Positions 33,832 through 43,171 of a DNA stretch of 46,732 nt are shown piece by piece. Below the pieces are notes generated by a model. The model was not told where the DNA came from. It was given only the letters and a program-made list of their open reading frames with translations, and ran no database searches. Position 1 is the stretch's first letter. Every line of letters starts with the position of its first letter. The position numbers and the translations under genes are program-made. Source of the DNA: Deltaproteobacteria bacterium (GTDB taxonomy: Bacteria; Myxococcota_A; UBA796; SXON01); the NCBI GenBank assembly GCA_014191855.1, contig BJHF01000052.1, positions 1 to 46,732 on the forward strand, written 5' to 3'.

Positions 33832-36800
33832 TCAGAATCGCCACTTCCGGTACGCGGACGCCGCCGTGTTGCCCTCGCTTCCGGTCTCAACCGCGAGGTA
33901 CCAGCGATACGGCAGCGAGAGCTCCAACTGCACCGTGGAGGTGTTGCCGCCGGTGGTGGCGGCCGTCGGATCGTATTCGTAGGTCAGGAACACGTTGCGA
34001 CCCAGCGCGAAGCCCACGCGGGCTGTACCCGTGCTGTCCACCTCGAGCTTCTGGAGGTGGAACAACGACTCTCCGGAAGAAGCGCCGTAGCTGGCCACCT
34101 GGCGCATCAACAGCTCGGTCAACAGCGGAAGGGTGGAGGTCTCCGCGCCGTCGCCGGTGCCCTCGCAAGAGCCGAGCACGAGCGCCCGCAGCACACTGTC
34201 GGTGTCGGGGAAGGCGCCGCTTCCGTCGGTGGGAAACTCGATCGTGGGGGCGGAGGGTACGCCGCCGATCTCCACGTTGATGTCGGCCGCCTCGCCGTTG
34301 CAGGAGCTATGGTGGATCGCACGAAGGGCCAGGATGGGCTGCTTGAAGTCGGCGCCCGTGAATGCGATGGTGCCCTCGGTGAGCTCGAACGGGCGCCCGA
34401 ACAGCTGCGCGACCCCCCGCTCGGTGTTCACTTCTCCGGTGAGCCGCAATTGGCCTGCCTTTTGGGTCACTTTTACGACACCGTCGAGCTCCGCCTCCAC
34501 GCTCATCGTGCTCAGCGAGCGGGCGAGGTCGCCGTAGCCGCCCTGGAGGGGGAGCTCCGCAACGAGGCGCACCCGGCGGGCGAGGTCGATCTCCAGCTTG
34601 GGGCGGATGTTGGGCACCCATGGAGGCTTTTCCCCCGTCGCGACCGCGAGCACCTCGGCCCCGGGTCGGATCACCTCGATGTCCGGGTGCAGCTCCGTGC
34701 GGCTCGTGCCGGAGAAGAAGCGCTCCGGGAGGTGTAGATAGCCTTCGTTGATGGCGATGTTTCCGGTGACGTCCAGGTTGTTTCCCTTGCCGTCCAACGT
34801 GAGTTCGCCCGACACCTGCGCGCGCCGATCCGCGGTGGAGCTGAGCCAGGCGCGGTCGAACCGTACCTTTGCGTTGAGTTGGGCGGGCATCCAGTGTTCG
34901 AGGAGCAGGGTTCCGGAGGCTTCGATCACGCCCGCTTTGGGATCGAGGTGGATCCCACGCCCGGTGCTCGTCCGGAGCCGCGCCTGGTCGATCACGAGTT
35001 GATCGTCCTGAAATCGTCCGTCAATGTCGATGTCTTCGAGGCGAACGCCCAGCGAAGCGAGAATGCTGGAGCCGTTGGAGAGCGCGATGCCGAGCGCGAG
35101 TCTTGGATCGACGAGCGTTCCGCCGATCGTACCGCCCACCGCGAGGCAGCCCGAGGTCTCCGCGAGGTCGGGAACGAAGGCTTCAGCGGCGGCGAGCGGT
35201 ACGCCGCTGCCCGTGAGGGAGAGCGCGAGCCCTGGGCGGTCGGGGGAGAAGGTATCGTCGAGGGGAACGAGGCCAGTAAGCTGGATCTTGCCGGCCAGAT
35301 CCTCGGGAGTTGCGGCGCAGGTGGCCGCAGAGGGGGCGCCGGCCTTTTGGGTACCCGGCAGCACCGCGAAGCCGAGGTTCGCGTTCACGAGGTACCCGGC
35401 CGGCACGGGCATGAGCTCAAGCGTGGCCGGCTCGACCCTGAGCTGCCCCACGCGGGCGTTGATCACGTTGATCGCGCCTTGTAGCTTGGGAGACAGCGGG
35501 GAGCCGGAGAGGGCGAATGCCCCGGCGAGCGCGCCGTCGATGTCCCCCCGGAAGCTCACGAAGCGACGTATGGTGGCGATCGGGAGCTGTTTGAGCAGGA
35601 CGGCGCCGCCAAATTCCGAAAACAGCGACTTGGGGTTCGGCCGGGGGCCCTCGCCCGACGCCCAACGGCGCAGCGCTTCGGTGTCGATTCGGCTCGCCGC
35701 CACGGTTTCCATGCGGGCCTGGAATTCCTGATTGAGCACGAGGCGGGCGGAGAGCACGCCGTCTGCGAGTCCGCCGTCCAGCCACACCCGGGCGGTTGGC
35801 CCGCCGGGCGTGAGCGGGATGTCGGCCGACGAAACGAGTCGAAGTACGGGTGCTTCCGTCGTTCCGCTCACGGCGAGCTCCCCGCTCACGCGGGCGTCGG
35901 GGAGCTCGCGGCCAGCGAGCAGGTCGCGGAGGGTGACCACGTCCACCGGCGCGACCGTAATCGTCGCGCTTAGCGGTCCGTCGCCGCCGAACGCGGCCCC
36001 CCCACGCCCCAACTGAAGCGGCACGTCGCCCGTCAGCACCACGATGTCGGTGCTCACGTCGCCGAGGAAACCGTCTATGTGCATCCGGTGGCCGTCCCCT
36101 TGGAAGGCGACCTGCGCGCGCAGCCCTTCGACCAGATCGGGCAGGCTCAGTCCCTGTACCTGGATCACGCCCTCCAGGGCCGGGGCCTCAAGCGTGCCGA
36201 CGAGCCCCACGTGCGTGTTCACCGTGCCGGCCCAACCGGCGAACTTCCCCGGTGCGATGAGATCGAGCGTCGCAAGGTCGAATGCGTCGAGATCGACGAC
36301 GAGCGTGTCCCGGCCGCGCCCGGTCACGCCCCCGCGTGCGCTCACCAGAGCGTCACCGACCCGGAGCGAGAGGCGCGCGTCTTTCACGCCGCCGTCCACC
36401 AGCGTGGCAAACTGCTCGCCTTCGCCGCGCAGCTCCAGTTCGGGCGCGACGAGCAGCCAAACCTCCGAGAGCGAGAGGCGTCGACCCTCAAGGTTGAAGG
36501 TGCCGTTGAGCCGGGTGACGTCGTGGCCGCCTTCGCGGAGCACGATCGCCGCGGCGATCGTTGGGCCGAGGGTAACGTGCACCTCGCCACCGCCCGCGTG
36601 CCGGTCGCGCCAGGCCAGCTCCCCCAGCGTGAACGCCGCGCTTCCCGACGGTTGGTTGCCTGCCCACCCGGCGTCCACGGTGCCGGTGAGCGAGACGATC
36701 GTCGCTCCCTGCGTGACGATGCCGGCTCCGGAAACATCGCCGCGGACCGCCACTCGCAGCGCCTCGCCCCAGGCCACGTCCACGGCCCCGGCGAAACCAG

Positions 36801-38082
36801 CGTCCCCGCCGACGCCGAAGCGGCTGAGGCGGGCGCTTGCGCGTTCCACCTCGAAGTGCCCGGCTTTGCCGAGCACATCCACATCGCCCGACGCGACGGC
36901 GCGACCCCAGCCGAGGTTCGCCGCCACCGCGGTTAGTGTGACGTGTCCCGCCTCGATGTGGGCCGGCCCGTTCACGACGAGGGTCTCCCCCCGCGCGGCC
37001 AGGGTGGCGTCCACCATCGCGTCAGCCATCAGGCCGTCGGGCCAGGTCCAACCCGTGCCGGTGGCATCGACGCGGCCGCTCAAGTGGGCGGCTTCTACGC
37101 CCGAGAGCACCGGTGCGGTGAAGAAGGAAGGCGTTTCCACAAGGGCGCGCCAGGTGTGCTCGGCGGGGCTCACGTCGCCAGTCACGTTCACCACCCCGCC
37201 CGGCGTGTCGAGCACTACCGTGACTTCCGGATGATCGAGGGTGCCACGCACGAAGCCCGTGGCGTTCACCGGCGCGGTCAACGGAAGTGTCGCCAGCGCA
37301 GGCACCAGGGGAGCCAGCCCGTCCTTGTCGAACGTGATCGTCCCGACTGTCAACGCGAGGTCGCGACCGGAGAGCGCGCCGCTCAGGTCCACCCGGTTGA
37401 CGTTCACGTCGCCGATGCTGCCCGAAAACGCTTGGAGGACGCTCCGGTTCGGGCTCCATACGCCGCTGGACGCGATGGCGAGCGGCCCGGCGGTCGTGGT
37501 CGCCGCAAGCGTGAGATCGCGCCATGAAACCTGCTTTCCGCGGGCCTCGATCGCGACGTCGAGCGCCAGCGCGTCGGCCCTGAAACCCCCGACGCGCACG
37601 CTCCCGTCAAGGTGGGCGTGCTCGACGAGTACGTCGAACGGCAGGCCGGCCCAGGGCTTTGCTGGAACCGCAGGATCTGCGGGCCACATCGCGCCGAACA
37701 CCACGGGGTCGGCGACATCCACCGTCACGCCGGTCAGGCGCAGGTCGTGAACCGGCAGCGTGCGCCCGAGCAAGGAGAGCGTGTCCAGCTCGGCGCCCGC
37801 CTCCTCCACGCGGATCAGCCGGTTCCCCCCTGGATCCCGGACCTCCAGGCCACGAACCACGAGCCGGTGCAGCAGATCGGTTTCGACGCCCTCAGCGGTG
37901 ATGGCGCCGTTCGTGGGCTGAACTCGCGTCAGCATCTCCGCCAACAACCACGCGTTGCCGCTGGAGGTGCGCAGCCAGTAGAACCCCGCGCCCCCGACGA
38001 TCATCGCTACGGCGAGGAGCACGGGCACTGTCCACAGCAGGACGCGAGCGAGCCCGATCGCGAGCCGGCGGCCTCTCCCCAT
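33832..38082 (-). CDS. tamB: TamB-like translocation/assembly module protein
   Basis: A 1416-residue inner-membrane-anchored periplasmic bridge protein of the AsmA-like/TamB family. Residues ~10-36 form the single membrane helix (VLLWTVPVLLAVAMIVGG). The long middle part is repeating beta strands forming the hydrophobic groove thought to carry lipids or outer-membrane proteins. The C-terminal DUF490 region is clear (~1100-1416): DLARSLSTMSVEAELDGVVK, then GEVNTERGVAQLFGRPFELT, EGTIAFTGADFKQPIL, LALGRNVFLTYEYDP, and a final RWYLAVETGSEGNTAASAYR ending Trp-Arg-Phe. The start codon ATG 38082 overlaps the last base of the tamA-like stop (TGATG). Length is typical for the family. Confidence 0.93.
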   Translation of the reverse strand: MGRGRRLAIGLARVLLWTVPVLLAVAMIVGGAGFYWLRTSSGNAWLLAEMLTRVQPTNGAITAEGVETDLLHRLVVRGLEVRDPGGNRLIRVEEAGAELDTLSLLGRTLPVHDLRLTGVTVDVADPVVFGAMWPADPAVPAKPWAGLPFDVLVEHAHLDGSVRVGGFRADALALDVAIEARGKQVSWRDLTLAATTTAGPLAIASSGVWSPNRSVLQAFSGSIGDVNVNRVDLSGALSGRDLALTVGTITFDKDGLAPLVPALATLPLTAPVNATGFVRGTLDHPEVTVVLDTPGGVVNVTGDVSPAEHTWRALVETPSFFTAPVLSGVEAAHLSGRVDATGTGWTWPDGLMADAMVDATLAARGETLVVNGPAHIEAGHVTLTAVAANLGWGRAVASGDVDVLGKAGHFEVERASARLSRFGVGGDAGFAGAVDVAWGEALRVAVRGDVSGAGIVTQGATIVSLTGTVDAGWAGNQPSGSAAFTLGELAWRDRHAGGGEVHVTLGPTIAAAIVLREGGHDVTRLNGTFNLEGRRLSLSEVWLLVAPELELRGEGEQFATLVDGGVKDARLSLRVGDALVSARGGVTGRGRDTLVVDLDAFDLATLDLIAPGKFAGWAGTVNTHVGLVGTLEAPALEGVIQVQGLSLPDLVEGLRAQVAFQGDGHRMHIDGFLGDVSTDIVVLTGDVPLQLGRGGAAFGGDGPLSATITVAPVDVVTLRDLLAGRELPDARVSGELAVSGTTEAPVLRLVSSADIPLTPGGPTARVWLDGGLADGVLSARLVLNQEFQARMETVAASRIDTEALRRWASGEGPRPNPKSLFSEFGGAVLLKQLPIATIRRFVSFRGDIDGALAGAFALSGSPLSPKLQGAINVINARVGQLRVEPATLELMPVPAGYLVNANLGFAVLPGTQKAGAPSAATCAATPEDLAGKIQLTGLVPLDDTFSPDRPGLALSLTGSGVPLAAAEAFVPDLAETSGCLAVGGTIGGTLVDPRLALGIALSNGSSILASLGVRLEDIDIDGRFQDDQLVIDQARLRTSTGRGIHLDPKAGVIEASGTLLLEHWMPAQLNAKVRFDRAWLSSTADRRAQVSGELTLDGKGNNLDVTGNIAINEGYLHLPERFFSGTSRTELHPDIEVIRPGAEVLAVATGEKPPWVPNIRPKLEIDLARRVRLVAELPLQGGYGDLARSLSTMSVEAELDGVVKVTQKAGQLRLTGEVNTERGVAQLFGRPFELTEGTIAFTGADFKQPILALRAIHHSSCNGEAADINVEIGGVPSAPTIEFPTDGSGAFPDTDSVLRALVLGSCEGTGDGAETSTLPLLTELLMRQVASYGASSGESLFHLQKLEVDSTGTARVGFALGRNVFLTYEYDPTAATTGGNTSTVQLELSLPYRWYLAVETGSEGNTAASAYRKWRF

Positions 38083-40145
38083 CAGAACGCTTCCCCGATG
38101 CCGAGGTGGAATGCCCAGGCCGGCTCCGCCGCGAAGTAGGGGTCGGGCTCCGGCACCCAGGCGAAGTCTGCGCGGATCGGGCCGATCGGCGAGGTGTAGC
38201 GGAGCCCTGCCCCCACCGACCATTGCAGCTCGTCGAACGCTGCGTTCTCCACCCGGTCCCACACGCGCCCCGCGTCCACGAACAGCACCACGCCGAGGCG
38301 GTAAGGCAGGGTTTGGCGTACCTCCAGGTTGCCGAACGCCTTGAGGTTGCCGCCGACGGGCTCGATCACGATGTCCACCGGCTGCCCGTCTGCGTCCACC
38401 GGCGCGCAGTCCACGTTCCCCGCCGCGTCGAGCGAGAGGCCTTGCGTCTCGCTCACGTAGCAGACGTGAGGGCCAAGCCGGTCTTCTGCCCAGCCGCGCA
38501 CGCTCGATCCGCCGCCGAGGGTGAGCCGCTCGTCCACGTCTACGCCCACGTTCGGGTCGTACTGCACGATGACCCCGCCCCCGAGCCGGGCTGCGAACAC
38601 GGTACCGAAATCGGTCCGGCCCACATGCATCGAACGGTAGCCACGAACCTCCCCTTCGCTGCGGAAGAAGCCCATGTCGCCGCCCAGCGGCCCTCCGGCC
38701 TCCCCGAGCTTGAGCGAGGCGTAGTAATTCCGCGTTGGCGCCAGCTTGTCGTCGCGCGTATCCCAGATGAAGGACTGTTCCATGAGGGAGAGCAGGGACT
38801 TCTCCCTCACGGTGGCGCTGAGCTTGGTCTTCTCCACGAGGTTGAGATCCGCGAAGTCGAAATACTGGTGGTACTTCAGCCGGTATCCGACCGACAAGGT
38901 GAGCTTCTGGCTGGGCGCGTAGCTCAGGGCTGGGGCCATCTGCGCCTCCAGCTCCCGGTAGCTGGGCTCGCGATCGAGCGAGACCGAGGTGGCGCCGGTC
39001 GCCGTGAGTTTCTCCGAACCGACGTGCGGGATGGTCAGCATCTGCGAGAGGCTGCCGATGGGCGTGAACGTGTCCGTGACCTGCTGGTCGATCGTGGAGT
39101 CCTGGGTCACGTCCACAGCCGTCGCGACGCCCGCCTCAGCGTCCGCCTTCCACCGCCACAGGAGCTTGAACGCGTCGTCATCCTGGAAGCTCGCATTGAC
39201 CGATAGCTTCTGGGTGTTCGTCTCCACGGCGGCGCTCGGGCCGACCGCCACTTGCCGGCTCGGGCGCCGCTGGAGGCGAACGGTCACCGGCACCCCGCGC
39301 TCGTCGGGAGTGCGGAGATCCGGGAGGATCTCAACGAGCGAGTACACGCCGAGGCCGTAGAGGCGCTGCCGGGCGGCGAGCAGCTTCGAGGCCCGGAAGC
39401 CGTCACCGGTCTCGAAGTCGAGCTCGCGGCGGATCCGCTCGGCCAGCGCGCCCTTCTCGCCCGCCACCGTGATATCGCCAAAAACACAGGGCCGTCCAGG
39501 CTCAATCGTGTACGTAATGTGCACCTGATGCAGGTCAGGCCGCACCGTGACATGGCCGCTCACCTTGGAGTAGGCGTAGCTACGCTCTTGGAGTTGCGCC
39601 TGCAGCGTCGTGAGCGTATCCGTATAGGCCGCGAGGGAAAAAGGGTCGCCGGCGCGAGGGCCGATCAGCTTCTCTAGCGCTTTTCGCAGAGGTTTTTGGA
39701 GCGTCGTGGTGCCGAGCAGCTCGGGATCGGTGTCGAGGCGCGAGCGCTCACCCGGCTCGACAGTCGCGACCAGATCTACGGCGGGCGCTCCACCGGGGCC
39801 GGTGAGCTTGCGGGGAAGGGTGGTCCAACCAAGGAACTTCGCGTCGAACCAGCCGTGGTGGGCGTACCAGGTGACGATCCGGTCGCCGTCGCCGGCCAGC
39901 AACTCCTCGTCCATCGTACCGATGTCGCCCAGGTACGGCCCCCAGTCCGCGCGGACGGGCACGTCGAAGAAGCGTTTGGATGCGTGGGTCTCAATGGTGT
40001 CCGCCAGCAGGCCGTCCCCATCCCGGGCGAAGGGCCCCCATCCGTTGCCTTCAAAGCGGATGTCTTCCACGACCGTCTGCCCGAGCGGCACCACCGGCTT
40101 CGGGCATCCGAGCAGGGTGATGAGCATGAACGGCGCGAAGATCAC
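38082..40145 (-). CDS. tamA: TamA/BamA-superfamily outer-membrane assembly protein
   Basis: About 687 residues. Several POTRA domains precede a 16-strand barrel (Omp85). The last POTRA is CVFGDITVAGEKGALAERIR through RQRLYGLGVYSLVEILPDL; the barrel carries LTLGGGSSVRGWAEDRLGP (the conserved RG[F/W/Y] loop), NLEVRQTLPYRLGVVLFVDA, GLRYTSPIGPIRADF, and the terminal HLGIGEAF ending in Phe. The start is uncertain: the frame is open to 40415, ATGs are at 40235 and 40127, and GTG 40145 gives IFAPFMLITLLGC, which looks like a lipoprotein signal. The stop overlaps the tamB start, so the pair works together in outer-membrane protein or lipid delivery. Confidence 0.9.
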   Translation of the reverse strand: MIFAPFMLITLLGCPKPVVPLGQTVVEDIRFEGNGWGPFARDGDGLLADTIETHASKRFFDVPVRADWGPYLGDIGTMDEELLAGDGDRIVTWYAHHGWFDAKFLGWTTLPRKLTGPGGAPAVDLVATVEPGERSRLDTDPELLGTTTLQKPLRKALEKLIGPRAGDPFSLAAYTDTLTTLQAQLQERSYAYSKVSGHVTVRPDLHQVHITYTIEPGRPCVFGDITVAGEKGALAERIRRELDFETGDGFRASKLLAARQRLYGLGVYSLVEILPDLRTPDERGVPVTVRLQRRPSRQVAVGPSAAVETNTQKLSVNASFQDDDAFKLLWRWKADAEAGVATAVDVTQDSTIDQQVTDTFTPIGSLSQMLTIPHVGSEKLTATGATSVSLDREPSYRELEAQMAPALSYAPSQKLTLSVGYRLKYHQYFDFADLNLVEKTKLSATVREKSLLSLMEQSFIWDTRDDKLAPTRNYYASLKLGEAGGPLGGDMGFFRSEGEVRGYRSMHVGRTDFGTVFAARLGGGVIVQYDPNVGVDVDERLTLGGGSSVRGWAEDRLGPHVCYVSETQGLSLDAAGNVDCAPVDADGQPVDIVIEPVGGNLKAFGNLEVRQTLPYRLGVVLFVDAGRVWDRVENAAFDELQWSVGAGLRYTSPIGPIRADFAWVPEPDPYFAAEPAWAFHLGIGEAF

Positions 40146-40371
40146 GGCGGGCCCGGTATCCGGTTCGGGGCGGTGAAGGACTTCTGGGGTGGGGCGGATC
40201 GCCGTGCCTTCGGGAGGGGTAGGCTGGGCACTCATGCTTGTCGTCTGGCTCGGAATGCGGCGAGCGGGGCGATCGGGTCGGGGCCATCGCCCGGAGTCCC
40301 GCTCTCTTCCTCCTCTGCTCGCTTTGGGCGAGGCTGCGGCCTCGTCCCATCCATCCCCAGCGCTTGCCGCG

Positions 40372-40394
40372 CCCTCCCGGGAGGGTGTACCCTC
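40372..40394. promoter_or_regulatory. Overlapping GC-rich palindromes between divergent genes
   Basis: CCCTCCCGGGAGGG at 40372-40385 is a perfect 14-bp palindrome, and GAGGGTGTACCCTC at 40381-40394 is a perfect inverted repeat with a GT centre. They share the arm GAGGG, so two alternative hairpins or two operator sites are possible. They sit between the tamA-like gene and the VCBS lipoprotein gene, 51-73 bases before the latter's ATG. Function is unknown. Confidence 0.45.
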
Positions 40395-40444
40395 TCCCAA
40401 TGTTATTGCCGCCATGCCGTTCGTACGCCCTATTTTCCCGTCCC

Positions 40445-42400
40445 ATGCGCGTTCATTGGTCTCTGGCGCTCCTCCTCGCCGCTTGCGCCATCGACACCAA
40501 CCTCGCGGGCAAGGACAACGTCAGCGCCGGCTTCGACACCGGCTCCGCCGACACCGCGCCCGAGGATACCAGCGAGGTGTCGGAGGCGACCCCGGAGGCG
40601 TGCAACGGGGTGGACGACGACGGGGACGGCGCCATCGACGAGGACTTCCCGGACGCGAACACCAACGGCCGCGCCGACTGTCTGGACGTCGAATGCCCGG
40701 ATGTCGATGCGCCGCCCGCGGAGGCGGTCGCGACGGTGGAGGCGTGCGAGGGGAGCGACGTCTACCCGGATCCATGGAACATCGTGGTGGAGTGGCAGTA
40801 CGGTTCAGGAGTCGGGTACGGCGCGACCAACATCACCGCCACCGGACACCTCACGGACGACGATGGCGACGGTGTGCTCGGGAGCGTGGGGGACATTCCG
40901 GAGATCGTGTACTCCGATTGGCGGGAGGGGCGCACCGAGGCGGTGACGGTGCTCGCCGGGGATGGCAGCGGGGTCGTGTGGGAGGTCTCCGGCTTCGCGG
41001 ACTACCGCGCCGTGGCCATGGCCGACGTCGACGGAGACGGCTGGACGGAGGTGCTCGCCTTCACCGCAGACGATCGGGTGGTTGCGCTCGACGATGCGGG
41101 CGCCCCGGTGTGGATCTCGGACGTCTTCGACTTCATGTGGAGCGAGCAGATCGCGGTGGCGGACCTCGATGGCGACGGCCTGCCGGAGGTCATCGCCGAC
41201 GAAGCCCTGTTGAACGGCGAGGACGGCTCGACCGTTACGACGCTCTCCACCGCCCAGCTCTACCGCTCGCCCACCCCCGGCGACCTCGACCTCGACGGCA
41301 TGCAGGAGATCGTGCTCGGACCGGATGTCTTCGATGCGACGGGCACGATGTTGTGGAGCGCGGCCGTCCCCCCGACGTCGAACGTATTCGCCGCGCTGGT
41401 GCAGGCCGACGCGGACCCGGAGGGCGAGGTCGCGTTCGTTTCCAACCTGGGCTACCAACTCTACGACACCGACGGCACGTTGCTCGTGGAGGTGGCGCTG
41501 CCGTCCGCGCAACCCGCGGCCTACCCCGGCCCGCCGTGCGTCGCCGACTTCGACGGCGACGGTACGCCCGAGCTCGCCGTCGCGACCTATGACAACCTCT
41601 CCGTGATCGAGCTGGACGGCACCGTGGTCTGGAGCGCGCCCACGCGGGATTGGGGGCCGACCGGCTGCTCCGGATTCGACTTCGATTTCGACGGTGCCGC
41701 CGAGGTGCTCACCCACGACATCTACGCCGTCTACCTGCTCGACGGGCGGACCGGCACCGAGCGGTGGTCGTGGCGGCCGGGGTACCAGATCACCAACGGC
41801 CAAGGGTCGGAGTATGCCTACGTCGCCGACGTCGACAACGACGGGGTCGCCGAGATCGTGGCCAGCACCAACAACGATTCGACGCTGGGGGTGATCGTGT
41901 TCGGGCAGGCCGACGGCGACTGGCCCGCCGCCGGTCCCACCTGGGGCGTGCAGGACTTCTCCGAGTCGAACCTCGAGGACGACGGGGGTATCCCGTCCAC
42001 GCCCACGCCGCCGTGGGACCTCGGGGTGTTCAGGGCGCGGCCGACCCGCCCGGCCTCCAAGGCCGACCTGCTCGTCGAGATCGGCGCGGTGTGCGTCGCG
42101 GACTGTGAGTACGGGCCGGTCGAGGTCCTCGTCCAGGTGACCAACCAGGGTGCGCGCGACGTACCCGCGGGCGCCGCGCTCGAGGTGTACGCGGTGGACG
42201 ACACCGGCGACCGGCTCGTCGCCACCGTCACGCTGCCGGAGTTGCCTGCCGGCACGCGGATCGAGGCCACGACCGTGCCTTTGACCCTCGCGGACGCAGG
42301 CACCCGCGGATTCGCGGCGCGGGTCGACCCGGCAGGAACCGTCACGGAGTGTGATGAGACGAACAATCGCGGTGAGTGGCTGGACGTGTTCTGTCCGTAG
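40445..42400 (+). CDS. VCBS/FG-GAP repeat lipoprotein with CARDB-like C-terminus
   Basis: A 651-residue surface lipoprotein. The signal ends LLLAAC (Cys14), followed by a short DTG linker (FDTGSADTAPEDTSEV). A Cys-containing acidic motif, ACNGVDDDGDGAIDEDFPD, comes next. Residues ~120-520 are a propeller of VCBS-type repeats with Ca2+ loops: MADVDGDGWTEVLAF, VADLDGDGLPEVIAD, PGDLDLDGMQEIVLG, VADFDGDGTPELAVA, FDFDFDGAAEVLTH, VADVDNDGVAEIVAS. The last ~110 residues (ADLLVEIGAVCVADCEYGPV, VLVQVTNQGARDVPAGAAL, VTECDETNNRGEWLDVFCP) match CARDB-type adhesion modules. The start ATG 40445 precedes the signal; no clear ribosome binding site is seen. Confidence 0.88.
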   Translation: MRVHWSLALLLAACAIDTNLAGKDNVSAGFDTGSADTAPEDTSEVSEATPEACNGVDDDGDGAIDEDFPDANTNGRADCLDVECPDVDAPPAEAVATVEACEGSDVYPDPWNIVVEWQYGSGVGYGATNITATGHLTDDDGDGVLGSVGDIPEIVYSDWREGRTEAVTVLAGDGSGVVWEVSGFADYRAVAMADVDGDGWTEVLAFTADDRVVALDDAGAPVWISDVFDFMWSEQIAVADLDGDGLPEVIADEALLNGEDGSTVTTLSTAQLYRSPTPGDLDLDGMQEIVLGPDVFDATGTMLWSAAVPPTSNVFAALVQADADPEGEVAFVSNLGYQLYDTDGTLLVEVALPSAQPAAYPGPPCVADFDGDGTPELAVATYDNLSVIELDGTVVWSAPTRDWGPTGCSGFDFDFDGAAEVLTHDIYAVYLLDGRTGTERWSWRPGYQITNGQGSEYAYVADVDNDGVAEIVASTNNDSTLGVIVFGQADGDWPAAGPTWGVQDFSESNLEDDGGIPSTPTPPWDLGVFRARPTRPASKADLLVEIGAVCVADCEYGPVEVLVQVTNQGARDVPAGAALEVYAVDDTGDRLVATVTLPELPAGTRIEATTVPLTLADAGTRGFAARVDPAGTVTECDETNNRGEWLDVFCP

Positions 42401-42515
42401 GAGTCCGCGACCGTGCGCCGCTCGCGCATGTGTTGGAGGTGGGTCGACTGGCGCCCCATAACGACGCGATCGAAACCGCCGAGGTATGGACCGCACGAAG
42501 CCGAGCTTGAAGACG

Positions 42516-42752
42516 TCAGATCGTGTCGTCCGATTCGGGCGCACGGTCCGCCACACGGTTCAGTGCCGCCTCGAACTTGCCCCGGTCGCCACGGCGAGCC
42601 CGTGCGGCAAGGTACTCCTCGGTCGCCCATGCGGCGAGCTTCTCGCCCGCGGCGCTCGCGATGAACTGGTTGATGGAGATGCCTTCCCGACGGGCGGCCT
42701 CGCGGATGCCATCGTGGAGGGACTCGGGAAGGCGGATGCTGATGGTGCTCAT
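42516..42752 (-). CDS. RHH-type antitoxin of PIN toxin-antitoxin pair
   Basis: A 78-residue protein with a ribbon-helix-helix DNA-binding fold: strand TISIRLPESL, helix HDGIREAARRE, turn, and helix SINQFIASAAGEKLAAW (Arc/CopG/HicB-type). The C-terminal tail is polar and acidic at the end (ADRAPESDDTI), the part that usually wraps the toxin. The gene overlaps the upstream PIN toxin gene by four bases (ATGA), so the order is toxin then antitoxin, the reverse of most VapBC operons. It should neutralise the PIN RNase and repress the shared promoter at the palindrome 43172-43189. Confidence 0.88.
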   Translation of the reverse strand: MSTISIRLPESLHDGIREAARREGISINQFIASAAGEKLAAWATEEYLAARARRGDRGKFEAALNRVADRAPESDDTI

Positions 42753-43168
42753 GGGATTTCTCTGATCTCCTTAAGGTACTCACGAGGCGTGAGAGTGCGA
42801 ATTCCGAAGCGATCAACGCCGACGAAGTCGCGGGTGTTGAACGTCACGATGATGGGAGCGCCGGCATCGACGGCGAGCTCCAGCACCATGTCGTCCTTTG
42901 GGTCGGGGAGTGTCGGCCGCCAGAGGAAGAAGACGGGGCGGTGGATGGCCACCGCGCAGAGGTAGTCGAGGATGTCCGAGAGGTCGCCGGCCGAAACTGC
43001 GAGGTCGGCGAGCATCCGGTCGGCGACGCCCTCGTATTCGAGCACCAGCGGCACGGAGAGAGCGATGTCGAAGCGTCCGGTGCCGACGAGCGAGAGCAGC
43101 CGGAACGATGCGCCTCGCCGTGAGCGGAGGGCCGAAATGAGGACGTTCGTGTCGAGGACGATGACCAC
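42749..43168 (-). CDS. PIN domain toxin (putative toxin-antitoxin RNase)
   Basis: A 139-residue PIN-fold endoribonuclease of the 'putative toxin-antitoxin system toxin component, PIN family' type. Metal-binding acids are in place: Asp6 in VIVLDTNVLISAL, Glu44 in LVLEYEGV, Asp92/93 in DPKDDMVLELAV, and Asp114 in VTFNTRDF. The start is GTG 43168. The predicted +1 of the promoter at 43175-43203 is the G of this codon, so the mRNA should be leaderless. It is first in a two-gene operon; the RHH antitoxin follows with an ATGA overlap. Confidence 0.92.
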   Translation of the reverse strand: MVIVLDTNVLISALRSRRGASFRLLSLVGTGRFDIALSVPLVLEYEGVADRMLADLAVSAGDLSDILDYLCAVAIHRPVFFLWRPTLPDPKDDMVLELAVDAGAPIIVTFNTRDFVGVDRFGIRTLTPREYLKEIREIP

Positions 43169-43171
43169 CCT

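Noticed and set aside
40805..42556. 583-codon minus-strand frame
   Set aside because: It is antisense to the VCBS repeats, and the plus-strand frame has the lipobox and Ca2+ loops.
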